A DNA stretch of 64,000 nt, from positions 361,725-425,724 of the forward strand of contig NZ_KV887144.1 in assembly GCF_001956315.1 (NCBI RefSeq). Direction: 5' to 3'. Shown piece after piece: positions 53,325 to 62,601 of this stretch. Both the position numbers and the translations under genes were made by a program. The first letter of the stretch is position 1; the number at the start of each line of letters is the position of its first letter. The DNA is from Sphingomonas montana. Lineage in GTDB: Bacteria; Pseudomonadota; Alphaproteobacteria; Sphingomonadales; Sphingomonadaceae. The notes under the pieces are model-generated. The model did no database searches and had not been told where the DNA came from. It was given only the letters and a program-made list of their open reading frames with translations.

Positions 53325-54641
53325 ATGACCGGCCCAGCCACCCGCCCCACGCATGTCCGATACGGCATCATCGCGCTCATCTTCCTCATTACGTCGATCA
53401 ATTATGCCGACCGTGCGACCTTCTCGATCGCGGGCAGCGCCGCCTCGATCGAACTCGGCCTTTCGTCGGTCCAGACCGGTTTCATCCTATCCGCCTTCGG
53501 CTTCGCCTACGTCCTGGCGCAGATTCCGGGCGGCGCGCTGCTCGATCGGTTCGGGACCAAGCGGATCTATGCCGGCGCGATCGCGCTCTGGTCGCTGTTC
53601 ACCGCATCGCAGGGGCTGACCGGGCTGATCCCCGGCGTGTCAGCGATTGCGATGCTGTTCACGCTGCGCTTCGCGGTCGGACTGGCGGAGGCGCCTTCCT
53701 TCCCAGGCAATGCGCGGCTGGTGGCGGCGTGGTTCCCGGGCACGGAACGCGGCACCGCATCGGCGATTTTCAACAGCGCGCAATATTTCTCGCTCGTCGC
53801 GTTTGCGCCGCTGATGGGCTGGCTGGTTCATCAGCATGGCTGGCGCGCGGTGTTCTGGGTGATGGGCGTGCTCGGCCTGCTTGCCGCCGCGCTGTTCTGG
53901 CGATTCATCCACAGCCCGGTCCGACATCCGTCGATCAACGCGGCTGAACTGGCCCTGATCGAGGATGGTGGCGGGCTCGTCCGCATGGAGGACGCCGTCC
54001 TCGCCCGCCCGCCCTCTTTCACCTGGGTCAACGTCCGGCAACTGCTCGCCAACCGCATGCTGCTCGGCATCTATCTCGGCCAATATTGCATCAACGTGCT
54101 GACCTATTTCTTCGTCACCTGGTTCCCGATCTACCTGGTCCGCGAACGCGGGTTGAACATCATGGAGGCCGGGTTCGCGGCCGCCGCGCCCGCGCTGTGT
54201 GGGTTCGTCGGCGGCCTGGTCGGCGGCTACGCGTCGGACCGGCTGCTCAAACGCACAGGATCGCTCGATATCGCGCGGAAAGGCCCACTGGTCGTCGGCA
54301 TGCTGCTGGCCACCGCTATCATCGGCTGCGTCTTCGTCGATGCTGAATGGATGGTCGTGGCCCTCATGTCGCTCGCCTTCTTCGGCAAGGGCGTCGCCTC
54401 GCTCGGCTGGGCGGTCATGTCCGATGTCGCGCCGCGCACGCTGGCGGGGCTCGCCAGCGGGGTGTTCAACATGTTCGGCAACATCGCCGGTATCGTCACC
54501 CCGATTGTCATCGGCTACATCGTGGCTGCCACCGGGTCGTTCGATCTGGCGCTGATGTTCGTCGGGCTGCACTGCCTGCTCACCATATTTGCGTTCCTGG
54601 TCGTTGTCGGCCCGATCCGCCGGCTGGAGCTGGCGGCATGA
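53325..54641 (+). CDS. MFS transporter, anion:cation symporter (glucarate/hexuronate-type)
   Basis: A 438-residue, 12-helix transporter. ATG 53325 has AAGGAGA 7 nt upstream. YGIIALIFLITSINYADRAT, LRFAVGLAEAPSFPGNARL and FNSAQYFSLVAFAPLMGWL are the signature of the GudP/GarP/ExuT branch of the ACS family. It most likely imports galacturonate, glucarate or unsaturated uronates released by PL10. It overlaps the unknown Tat-exported protein downstream by 4 bp (ATGA), so transporter and that protein are made together. Confidence 0.9.
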   Translation: MTGPATRPTHVRYGIIALIFLITSINYADRATFSIAGSAASIELGLSSVQTGFILSAFGFAYVLAQIPGGALLDRFGTKRIYAGAIALWSLFTASQGLTGLIPGVSAIAMLFTLRFAVGLAEAPSFPGNARLVAAWFPGTERGTASAIFNSAQYFSLVAFAPLMGWLVHQHGWRAVFWVMGVLGLLAAALFWRFIHSPVRHPSINAAELALIEDGGGLVRMEDAVLARPPSFTWVNVRQLLANRMLLGIYLGQYCINVLTYFFVTWFPIYLVRERGLNIMEAGFAAAAPALCGFVGGLVGGYASDRLLKRTGSLDIARKGPLVVGMLLATAIIGCVFVDAEWMVVALMSLAFFGKGVASLGWAVMSDVAPRTLAGLASGVFNMFGNIAGIVTPIVIGYIVAATGSFDLALMFVGLHCLLTIFAFLVVVGPIRRLELAA

Positions 54642-56485
54642 CGCTCGGTCGCCGCGCGTTGCTGGGCGGTGCTGCCGCCCTCGTCGCGACACCCCGCGCC
54701 GGATCGGCCGCCGCGCGCCCCGCCTTCACGACGATCGCGATCGACACGCCGATGGTCGCGCCCGACTGGGCGGTGCTGCAGCGCCGCCTGCTCGCCGCCA
54801 ATGCCGATGCGTGCGAGGCATTCTATAACGCCTATGTCGACCGCCGCGACCGGTTGCGCGTGTTCGCGCGCTGGGGTGCCAATGACGGCCCCGATGACGC
54901 AGCCGAAGCGACCAACGACTGGGCGCTGCTCCACGCGCTGGGCGGGCGGGACCGGATCATGGATCTTACCGCGCGCTTCTGGGAAGGGCATCTGAAGCAA
55001 TATGCCGCCGCACGCACCGTCGACGTCGAAATCGCGCGTGCCGGCATGTACCACCGGGAATTTCCGGTGCAGATGGATTGGCAGCATATCGCCGAAGGGC
55101 TGACTACCTTCAACGTCATGGGCCTGTCGCGCCCGCGCGATGCGGCGCTCCGCCTCCGCACGCTGCGCTATGCCGATTTCTACACCGGCCGCGATCCCAC
55201 CGTGCGCAACTATGACCCCGCCCGCCGCATGATGCGCAGCATGGTGAACGGCAGCCGCGGGCCCCGCCTGACCCCCGCCACCCCGCTGTTCTGGGCGGGC
55301 GACCCGTTCGATCCCATTCGCTTCCATATGGAACATGGCGAAAGCAGCTATGCGCAGACGCTCGCCCACTATGCCGAATATGGCGACGTGGTCGGCGACA
55401 ATCCGCTCAACCTGCAATCCACCACGCTCGGCCTCAACGCCTATGCGCTGGGTGGGGGCGAAGTCTATCGCCGCTGGGCGCTCGACTATCTCGACGCGTG
55501 GGTCGATCGCGCCAGACGGAACGACGATATGGTCCCCAGCCACGTCGCCCCCGACGGCACCGTCGGGCGGGACTGGTGGACCGGAGTCTATGGCTGGGGT
55601 TTCTCCCCGATCGTCCCGCAGACGGGCAGGCGCGAGGACCGCAACCGCGTGCCGCGCTCGATCACCGCGTTCATGAACGGCACACTGCTGACCGGGGACA
55701 GCGCCTATATCGACGTCTGGCGGCGGCAGCGCGCGCGCATCGACGCGGCGGGTAAGCCGGTCGGCGGGATCTTCTCCACGCCCACCATGTATGGCGCGGA
55801 CGGCTGGTACGGCTGGAAACCCGGTCCGCATCGCACCAACGGGTTCGAAATCTGGTACATCACCCAATCGGCGACAGACCGTGCCGCCGCCGGCGACCAT
55901 CCGTGGATCGCGTTCCTGGAAGGGCGCAATCCCGATTATCCGGTCAAGGCGCTGACCGCCGACCTCACCCGCGTCTCTGCCCGGGTCGCTGCGCGGCTGA
56001 CCGACACCACCACGCCCGATACCCGGCTGGCCGACTGGCCGATCGGCATCAACCCGGCCAGCATCGCCAGCCTGGTGCAGACCATGACCGGCGGGCTCCA
56101 TATCGCCCGCCCGCCCTGGTCGCCCACCTCTCCGCCGCAAGGCGGCGTGCCGCTGCACTGCCGGCTGCGATGGTTCGATCCCGCCCGCCGCCGCGCGGGC
56201 GTGCCGGACGACGTCGCCGTGCTGGTCCACGGCCTTGGCGACCGCACGACGGACGTGTCAGTGGTCAACCTGAGCGCCGACACCCCCCGCACCGTCACCG
56301 TGCAGGGCGGTGCCTATGCCGAACACCGCATCGACGGCGTGACGATCTCCGGCCGGACCACCCGTACCGGCGGCGACGGCACCCTCACGCTCCGCCTCGC
56401 CCCCGGCGCCGGCGCACGCCTGACGGTCGTCATGACGCGTTACGCCAACCGCCCTACGCTCGCCTTCCCTTGGGACCGCGGGTAG
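54638..56485 (+). CDS. Tat-exported protein of unknown function, possible new carbohydrate-active enzyme
   Basis: A 615-residue protein with a twin-arginine signal (GRRALLGGAAALVA). The mature part is rich in aromatic residues and paired helices: FWEGHLKQYAAARTVDVEIA, REFPVQMDWQHIAEGLTTFN, RRWALDYLDAWVDRARR and WTGVYGWGFSPIVPQ, suggesting an (alpha/alpha) toroid. The last ~120 residues look like a beta domain (NLSADTPRTVTVQGGAYAEH). I do not recognise the family. Co-translation with a sugar-acid transporter, export, and the pectin neighbourhood suggest a glycosidase or lyase on oligogalacturonides. Candidate acids include MYHREFP, DWQHIAEG and RFHMEHGESS. Confidence 0.72.
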   Translation: MTLGRRALLGGAAALVATPRAGSAAARPAFTTIAIDTPMVAPDWAVLQRRLLAANADACEAFYNAYVDRRDRLRVFARWGANDGPDDAAEATNDWALLHALGGRDRIMDLTARFWEGHLKQYAAARTVDVEIARAGMYHREFPVQMDWQHIAEGLTTFNVMGLSRPRDAALRLRTLRYADFYTGRDPTVRNYDPARRMMRSMVNGSRGPRLTPATPLFWAGDPFDPIRFHMEHGESSYAQTLAHYAEYGDVVGDNPLNLQSTTLGLNAYALGGGEVYRRWALDYLDAWVDRARRNDDMVPSHVAPDGTVGRDWWTGVYGWGFSPIVPQTGRREDRNRVPRSITAFMNGTLLTGDSAYIDVWRRQRARIDAAGKPVGGIFSTPTMYGADGWYGWKPGPHRTNGFEIWYITQSATDRAAAGDHPWIAFLEGRNPDYPVKALTADLTRVSARVAARLTDTTTPDTRLADWPIGINPASIASLVQTMTGGLHIARPPWSPTSPPQGGVPLHCRLRWFDPARRRAGVPDDVAVLVHGLGDRTTDVSVVNLSADTPRTVTVQGGAYAEHRIDGVTISGRTTRTGGDGTLTLRLAPGAGARLTVVMTRYANRPTLAFPWDRG

Positions 56486-56574
56486 CCGCTTCGATTCGTC
56501 GCCAGAACGTGACGGCTTCAGCTCAATCCGTTCACCTCGAGCCTAGTCAAGAAACCGGTCGGGCGCGGTCGAGG

Positions 56575-56615
56575 CGAGCAACAGCGTCCCTCGACTACGC
56601 TCGGCATGGACGGGA
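56575..56615. repeat. Degenerate TCGACTACGCTCGGCA-type intergenic repeat
   Basis: Between convergent genes, CCCTCGACTACGCTCGGCAT then GGACGGGACTCG resembles the other arm of the common sphingomonad palindromic repeat (compare 6390-6450). It may serve as a transcript end. No T tract is present. Confidence 0.3.
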
Positions 56616-56645
56616 CTCGCGGGCAATCCGTCTAAAGACCCCGAC

Positions 56646-58196
56646 CTACCCGCCCGGCTTCACATAGGGGGCCACCGCGAACAGCATTCGTTCCGCCCGG
56701 CGCGGGTCGTCCTGCGTCCGCACCGTGCGATCGAACAGCATCGTCGTCCGTCGGTCGAGCCGATATTGCGGCCAAGCCGGCACGCCCGCACAGTTCGGGT
56801 CGCCGGTCCGCGCCAGGGCGATGAACGCATCCGCCATCCGGCCCGCCAGCCGTCTTGCATCCGGCCCATCCCCGGTCCGCGCACCCGCAACGGCCGTATT
56901 GTCGAACACCAGCGGGATATCCAGCGTGTGGAACGCGCCCAGCACCCCGCCCGCCTCCGGTGCCGGAAAATCGAGTTGATACATCCAGGTCGGCGCATCG
57001 ATCCGCGCGCGTTCCTCCGCCTGGATCAAGTGGCCCGGCCAGGATCGCCCCGCCGTCGATGCCGCCAGCAAGACCTGCCCCGCCGTCCGGTCCGGGTACA
57101 GCGTTCGGTAGCGTGCGATGACATAAGCCGGGTCCAGATCCTTCGTCATCTGCGCCGCCAGCCGCACCGGCAGATTGCCCCAGCCCGTATCGCCTCGTCG
57201 CAGTACGTCGCCCAGCCAATACCCCGTCTCGTCATGCGTATTGCCGACGATCAGCGGGATATGCCCCGCCTCGCGCGGCGCATCGGGAAAGAAGGGGTGC
57301 CGCGTCAGCACATGATGGTCCAGCGTGGAGGTGAAGCTGATCTCCCCCTTGCCCTCCAGCGGGTCGGTCATCGCCATCGCCGCCACCAGCCTCGCGACCG
57401 GCATCGTCGCCAGCGCCGCGACGTCCGCCGCGCCCGCCTGCCGCATCCAGGCCCGCGCGCGCTGAGTCGCGTGGATCGGCCCCGCCGCGGTCACATGCTG
57501 CCCGCTCATCGTCGCGGCGGCGTGGAACAGCGGGCGCGCCTCGGCCATCGCCATCAGCGTCACGACCTTAGCACCGCCGCCCGATTGCCCGAACAGCATC
57601 ACCCGCGCCGGATCGCCCCCGAACCGTCCGATATTGTCGCGGACCCAGTGCAGGGCGAGCGCGATATCCAGATTGCCCACATTGCCGCTCTCCGCCGGCC
57701 CGCCCAACGCGGCCAGATAGGCATAGCCCAGCCCCGCCAGCCGGTGGTTCAGCGTCACCACCACCACGTCCCCGCGCCGGACCAGGCTGCCGCCGTCGTA
57801 CAGCGGGTCCGACCCCGAACCATGGGCATGCGCGCCGCCGTGCAGATACACCATCACCGGCCGCCGGCCCTGGTCCAGCGCCGGCGTCCACACGTTCAGG
57901 AACAGGCAGTCCTCGGACGTCGGCTCCTCCGACTTCGTCTGCGGCGCGGCTGGGCCGTGGCGGGTCGCGTTGGCGATGCCCTGCCATGCCGCCGGGGCCA
58001 CCGCCCGCCTGAACCGGTACGGCGCGGTATCGGCGCCGTAGCGTATCCCGCGGAACACCAGCACGCCTCGCTCGCGCAATCCGCGCACCCGCCCCATGAC
58101 CGTCGTCGCCACCGGATCGGCGCGCCCCCCGCCCCAGGCCGGCGTCGCCGCCAGTCCGGCCAGCCCGGTCAGGGCAGCACGCCGGTCGACGATCAT
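56646..58196 (-). CDS. Type B carboxylesterase/lipase-family esterase, exported
   Basis: A 516-residue alpha/beta hydrolase. ATG 58196 overlaps the LysR stop by 4 bp and opens a Tat-like signal (DRRAALTGLAGLAATPAWG). Hallmarks are EDCLFLNVWTPA, VYLHGGAHAHGSG (oxyanion hole), the nucleophile elbow FGQSGGGAK (Ser, about residue 203, variant of GESAGG), VGNTHDETGYW and the His in AFHTLDIP. The family cleaves carboxyl esters. In this operon it may remove methyl, acetyl or feruloyl groups from pectin; the ester is not readable from sequence. Confidence 0.87.
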   Translation of the reverse strand: MIVDRRAALTGLAGLAATPAWGGGRADPVATTVMGRVRGLRERGVLVFRGIRYGADTAPYRFRRAVAPAAWQGIANATRHGPAAPQTKSEEPTSEDCLFLNVWTPALDQGRRPVMVYLHGGAHAHGSGSDPLYDGGSLVRRGDVVVVTLNHRLAGLGYAYLAALGGPAESGNVGNLDIALALHWVRDNIGRFGGDPARVMLFGQSGGGAKVVTLMAMAEARPLFHAAATMSGQHVTAAGPIHATQRARAWMRQAGAADVAALATMPVARLVAAMAMTDPLEGKGEISFTSTLDHHVLTRHPFFPDAPREAGHIPLIVGNTHDETGYWLGDVLRRGDTGWGNLPVRLAAQMTKDLDPAYVIARYRTLYPDRTAGQVLLAASTAGRSWPGHLIQAEERARIDAPTWMYQLDFPAPEAGGVLGAFHTLDIPLVFDNTAVAGARTGDGPDARRLAGRMADAFIALARTGDPNCAGVPAWPQYRLDRRTTMLFDRTVRTQDDPRRAERMLFAVAPYVKPGG

Positions 58197-59080
58197 CTCA
58201 GCGTTTCCGCGCACAGCCGCCGCATGGGTTCAAGCGCCGGGTTCCGATTGTTGCGCCGCCACACCATGTGCAGTTCCACCGGTTTCTCTGGCTCCGTCGC
58301 CAGCCGGCGGAACTGCACGTCGTGCATGTGCAGCCCCATCGCCGATTCGGGCACCACCGCCGCCGCCAGCCCGGCATGGACCAGCCCTAGCATCGAATGG
58401 ATCTGCGTCACATGCTGGACATAGAGGGGAGCGACGTCCGCCTCCTCGAACAAGCGCATCAGCATCTGGTGAAAATAGCCCGCGCCCTGCCGCGAATACA
58501 TGATCAGCGGCTGCCCGTCGAAATCCGCGGGGGTCAGTTCCGCCATCGCCTGGCGCGTGTCGCCGGCGGGCAACGCCACAACCAGCGGCTCGACCAGCAC
58601 GCACAGCGTCTCGAATTCCTGGCGGTCCAGCGGCGGGCGCACGAACCCCACGTCGATCAGCCCGGTCAGCAGCGCGTCGATCTGGTCGGTCGTTACCATT
58701 TCGCGCAGTTCCAGGTCGATATTGGGCAGGCTGGCCCGCGCCTGCGCCACGATCTGCGGCACCAGATGATAGCCCGACACCGCGGTGAACCCGATCGCGA
58801 CGCGCCCGGCATCGCCCTTCGCCACCCGTCGCGCGGACAGTTGCGCGCTCTCCGCCAGCCGCGTGATACGCCGCGCCTCGATCAGGAACACCCGCCCCGC
58901 CGGCGTCAGGCTGACCTGCCGGCTCGTCCGCTCCAGCAACGTCACGTCCAAGATCCGTTCCAGCAACTGGATCTGCCGGCTGAGTGGGGACTGCGTCATG
59001 TTCAGCCGCTGCGCCGCGCGGCCGAAATGCAGTTCCTCGGCGGCCGCGACGAAACACCGGAGCTGGCTGAGTTCGAACAT
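58193..59080 (-). CDS. LysR-family transcriptional regulator
   Basis: A 295-residue LysR protein with an N-terminal helix-turn-helix (FVAAAEELHFGRAAQRLNMT, SPLSRQIQLLE, about residues 10-45) and a C-terminal periplasmic-binding-like effector domain. It lies between the dehydratase gene (33 bp upstream) and the esterase gene (4-bp overlap), so all three form one transcript. It probably regulates this operon in response to a uronate or aldarate. No divergent promoter with a T-N11-A box was identified, because the gene is internal. Confidence 0.9.
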   Translation of the reverse strand: MFELSQLRCFVAAAEELHFGRAAQRLNMTQSPLSRQIQLLERILDVTLLERTSRQVSLTPAGRVFLIEARRITRLAESAQLSARRVAKGDAGRVAIGFTAVSGYHLVPQIVAQARASLPNIDLELREMVTTDQIDALLTGLIDVGFVRPPLDRQEFETLCVLVEPLVVALPAGDTRQAMAELTPADFDGQPLIMYSRQGAGYFHQMLMRLFEEADVAPLYVQHVTQIHSMLGLVHAGLAAAVVPESAMGLHMHDVQFRRLATEPEKPVELHMVWRRNNRNPALEPMRRLCAETLR

Positions 59081-59113
59081 GCCTCTGGGTCTAGCCCCGC
59101 CGCGGCCCCGCTG

Positions 59114-60052
59114 TCACGCCGCGTCGGCCAGCGCCGCCGGTGAAGCCTTCTCGATCAGCGCGCGCAACCGTGCATCTTCGGCGGGCGACAGGTCGGTCAG
59201 CGGCGACCGCACCGGGCCCGCATCGCGCCCCACCATCCGCATGCCGGCCTTCACGATTGACACGGCATAGCCGCGTCCTTGGTTGCGCAGCGTAATGTAC
59301 GGCAGCACGAAATCGCGCAGTTGGTTCAGCACCGCCGCCCGGTCGTCGGCTCGTACCGACTTGTAGAAGGCCAGCGCCCATTCCGGCATAAAATTAAAGA
59401 TCGCCGACGAATAGGTCGTGACCCCCATCGTCAGGTACGGCGTGGCGAACGTCTCCGCGGTCGGCAACCCGCCGATATATGTCAGCCGGTCACCCATCCG
59501 TGCGTAAATACGCGTCATCAGCTCGATGTCGCCGACACCGTCCTTGAACCCCACCAGGTTCGGGTTGCGCTCGCAAAGCCCGGCCAGCGTCTCGTCGTCC
59601 ACGACCGCATTGTCGCGATTATAGACGATCACGCCCAGCCCCGTCGCGCGGCACACCGCCTCGATGTGCAGGGCAAGCCCTTCTTGCTTTGCACCGACCA
59701 GGTAGGGCGGCAGCAGCAGCAGCGCATCGGCCCCGGCCTTCTCCGCATCACGCGCAATGCCGGTGGCAATTGCCGTGCCGTAACCGCAGCCGGAAATCAC
59801 CGGCAGGCGGCCGCCTGCTTCCGCCACGGCCGCGGCCACGACCTGCGCGACCTCAGCCGGCGTCAACGAGAAAAATTCGCCCGTGCCGCCGGCCGCGAAC
59901 AGGCCGGACAGCTCATGCTCCAGCATCCAGCTGCAATGTTCACGGTATGCGCCTTCGACGAACTGTCCGTCCGCATCGAAATGTGTAACGGGGAACGACA
60001 GCAGGCCACCGCCCAAGCGTTGTGCCATGTCATCGGGGCTCATCGTCGTCAT
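59114..60052 (-). CDS. kdgD: 5-dehydro-4-deoxyglucarate dehydratase
   Basis: A 312-residue member of the DHDPS/NAL TIM-barrel family. ATG 60052 is preferred over a 13-codon longer form. The KdgD pattern is clear: [14 protein letters not shown] at the start, [14 protein letters not shown] (substrate carboxylate loop, about residue 45), [11 protein letters not shown] (catalytic Tyr, about residue 143) and [14 protein letters not shown] (Schiff-base Lys, about residue 167). It converts 5-dehydro-4-deoxyglucarate to 2-oxoglutarate semialdehyde, the step after glucarate dehydratase in the oxidative galacturonate/glucarate pathway. Uronate dehydrogenase, aldaric dehydratase and the semialdehyde dehydrogenase are not in the window. 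The product would then enter central metabolism as 2-oxoglutarate. Confidence 0.9.
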   Translation of the reverse strand: MTTMSPDDMAQRLGGGLLSFPVTHFDADGQFVEGAYREHCSWMLEHELSGLFAAGGTGEFFSLTPAEVAQVVAAAVAEAGGRLPVISGCGYGTAIATGIARDAEKAGADALLLLPPYLVGAKQEGLALHIEAVCRATGLGVIVYNRDNAVVDDETLAGLCERNPNLVGFKDGVGDIELMTRIYARMGDRLTYIGGLPTAETFATPYLTMGVTTYSSAIFNFMPEWALAFYKSVRADDRAAVLNQLRDFVLPYITLRNQGRGYAVSIVKAGMRMVGRDAGPVRSPLTDLSPAEDARLRALIEKASPAALADAA

Positions 60053-60810
60053 AGCATCCACTCCCGCGGGCCAGACACCGCGTCCGGGCATCCTGGCATG
60101 CCGATCTAGCTAGACCCGCCCGGCCCGTCGGTCCAAGTCAAAGGCGCGCTCGATTGATGCCGTTTATGGCTTGATGGAGGCCGATGCCGATCAAGTACCG
60201 TGCGCATTCGGGAGTGGTCGATCGCCCTGGCCAAGTAAGTTGTTGCTTGGCTATATAGCGCAGGCGGCGTGCCCGCCAATCGGCTTGAGCCGGACGGCCG
60301 TGGTGAAGCTGAGCCGGTCGCTTCAAATCTTACACCCGACGGGCAGGATAACACGAAAGGCGCGCAAAGAATCGGCGCGTGACTATCGTCATCCCCAGAT
60401 GACCGGCCACGGCGATGGCTAGTAGCTAGCGCCGGTGTCATCTCGCGTTCCCGGCGACAGGTCTTAAGCAGAACGCCCGGGTCTCAACGGCTCCTTGGAC
60501 CCATTCACCGACGCCTCGTGTCAACAACGGCACCTCAGAACCGGACACTCGTTCAGGCTGCCGTCGAAGCCGTCCCTGATCGAATACGCTCGACTTTACT
60601 CTCCAAACATCACTCGCTAGGCCATGATAGGTGATACGTCATTTGAGTTTTGATGATGTGGAGTTCGGCATTGAGTTTCTTAAACGGTCGCACGTGCCTT
60701 GTGTCATTCGCTTCGAACTTGATCTGTGGGATCATTTCCAACGGCGCTTTGGGGCGAGTTTTCTACGAAGCAATTGAACCGCGGGCGCTTTCGGCGTCCG
60801 GCGTGGTCGG
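60053..60810. other. Intergenic region without recognised genes
   Basis: About 760 bp between divergent kdgD and GH28-family genes. Short frames on both strands show no domain or ribosome site. An 11-bp direct repeat, GGTGATACGTC, occurs at 60630-60640 and again at 60821-60831 inside the operator-like palindrome near the GH28 gene. The rest holds nothing I recognise. Confidence 0.45.
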
Positions 60811-60832
60811 CGACGTATTGGGTGATACGTCG
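60811..60832. promoter_or_regulatory. Perfect 8-bp inverted repeat (operator candidate) upstream of GH28 gene
   Basis: CGACGTAT and ATACGTCG are separated by TGGGTG, giving a 22-bp site 32 bp upstream of the GH28 ATG. A half-site, TGATACGTCA, lies at 60632. Spacing and symmetry suit a dimeric LacI- or GntR-type repressor. The cognate regulator is not obvious in the window. Confidence 0.5.
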
Positions 60833-60864
60833 CGCGTCCGTCATGACCTGTTCGCCGATCTGCG

Positions 60865-62229
60865 ATGACGACCCGGCGCCAGATACTGACTCGCACGTCA
60901 TCGATTGTGTTAACAGCCTCGTTGCCCGCGTCGCTACTGGGGCAGCAACGTCGTATTGTGAATATCCGCGACCATGGCGCGGTGGGCGACGGGGTGACGG
61001 TCAACACCCATGCAATTCAGCAGGCAATTGACGCATGCGCCGCCGCTGGTGGAGGAATGGTTGCCGTGCCAGCCGGAGTTTTCGTCAGCGGATCGATCCA
61101 TTTGAGGCCAGGGGTCGGGTTAGAGCTTCGCAAGGGGAGCGTTCTGAAAGGCTCGTCTGATTTCGCCGATTATCCGCTGGTGATGCGCCGCTTCGTAGAG
61201 GCGTATCCTGAGCCCCTGCGTCTCGCGCTCGTGAACGCAGTTGGCAACCATGGGCTGCGGATCATCGGACCCGGCACACTCGATGGAAATGGAGAACCGT
61301 TCTGGCGCGGCTTCTTTCAACGTCCGGATGAACGTGTCGACGGTAACAAGGTCGTCTATCGTTGGCCGCAGCTCTGTTCGATCGAGGACTGCAGGGATGT
61401 CTTAGTCAGCGGTGTCACCTTCAAGGATCCCGCTTTCTGGAATCTGCACCTTTACCGATGCCGCCATGCGGTGGTGGAGGACTGTCGTTTCGAAGTTCCG
61501 CATATTATCCGCGCACCGAGCAGCGACGGTATTGATCTCGACAGCTGCCAGGACGTGGTGGTTCGACGGTGTCGTTTTTCCGTCGACGACGACTGCATCG
61601 CGCTGAAGGGAACACAGGGGCCGGGGGCTGCTGCCTATGTTGAAGCGCCGCCTGTCGAACGCATCTACATTCATGATTGCGTCTTCGAACGCGGCCTTGG
61701 CTGTGTTACCTATGGTAGTAACGCGACGGTGGTGCGTGACATACGGGTCGAGCGAATTGTAAACTTGGGCGATATGCCCACCATTCGTTTCAAGGTCCGG
61801 CCCGATACGCCGGGACAGGTGTATGAGAAACTTCACGTGAAAGGGCTTCGCTTAGCCGAGGCGCCGACGTCGACCGACCACTGGCACGATGACGAGGTGT
61901 TTTTCGGTACCGACATTCCCAATTTCAGCGCAAGCGATCCTGCGATCGGCTTGATCGTGAACGCGCGACTGAAACACGGAACGAAGGTCGCCGCCAACCC
62001 ACCGGGTGCGATCATTCGCGGCGTTGTAATTGAGGATGTGAGCGGAACTACGCGGGGTTTTGGCACAATTTCAGGCAACTCTACGACGATGGTCCGCGAC
62101 TTCACCTTGCGCAACATCAATGTGCGGCTAACCGATCCTACACGCGCTGCGCTGGTGGCGCGCGGGGTGCTAAACGTTCGAATGGAGAATGTACGGGTGA
62201 ACGGGGCGCCTGGTCGGGTCGAGACATAA
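60865..62229 (+). CDS. GH28-family polygalacturonase-like protein with altered active site
   Basis: A 454-residue right-handed beta-helix protein with a Tat- or Sec-type signal (TTRRQILTRTSSIVLTASLP). NIRDHGAVGDGVTVNTHAIQ, SDGIDLDSC (Asp, about residue 218) and SVDDDCIALKG (Asp pair, about residue 240) match GH28. The usual GHGxSIGS motif with the catalytic His reads RGLGCVTYGS (about residue 273), and the RIK motif reads IRFKV. So one or more catalytic residues differ, and classical polygalacturonase activity is doubtful; an atypical rhamnogalacturonan or exo-acting enzyme, or a binding protein, is possible. Codon use is less GC-rich than in neighbouring genes. An operator-like palindrome lies just upstream. 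Confidence 0.78.
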   Translation: MTTRRQILTRTSSIVLTASLPASLLGQQRRIVNIRDHGAVGDGVTVNTHAIQQAIDACAAAGGGMVAVPAGVFVSGSIHLRPGVGLELRKGSVLKGSSDFADYPLVMRRFVEAYPEPLRLALVNAVGNHGLRIIGPGTLDGNGEPFWRGFFQRPDERVDGNKVVYRWPQLCSIEDCRDVLVSGVTFKDPAFWNLHLYRCRHAVVEDCRFEVPHIIRAPSSDGIDLDSCQDVVVRRCRFSVDDDCIALKGTQGPGAAAYVEAPPVERIYIHDCVFERGLGCVTYGSNATVVRDIRVERIVNLGDMPTIRFKVRPDTPGQVYEKLHVKGLRLAEAPTSTDHWHDDEVFFGTDIPNFSASDPAIGLIVNARLKHGTKVAANPPGAIIRGVVIEDVSGTTRGFGTISGNSTTMVRDFTLRNINVRLTDPTRAALVARGVLNVRMENVRVNGAPGRVET

Positions 62230-62601
62230 TTCGGCATATGGTGATGATACAGAGAGCATTGGTGCTAAGTAGATCTGGACACCCGCCACCGCAACACTCG
62301 TCCGAAGCCGCCAATCGGCGATCGCCGATTGGCGGGGATCGAGGCGCATTTCCCCGTCACCTTGACTGCACTGGAGAGGGCCCGCAAATCACGCTTCTCG
62401 AGTCACGCAACGAAATACTGCCGGTCCGTCAGGGCGTCAGCCGGGAACCTCGCGTCCCCTATTTTGGTCTTGGCTCCTTTACCGTTCGGTTTGCTTTCGC
62501 AGCTGTAACCGCGATGGTTTTGCCTCAAACTACCACCGCTACTGCAATCAGCATTACCGTTAGCACGAAGCGGCGGTAAGCTTACTCGTTGGCATCTTTA
62601 G
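62230..62601. other. Intergenic region, nothing recognised
   Basis: About 370 bp. An imperfect palindrome CCAATCGGCGATCGCCGATTGG occurs at 62311-62332 just downstream of the GH28 gene and may act as a transcript end, though no T tract follows. No coding similarity was recognised. Confidence 0.4.
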
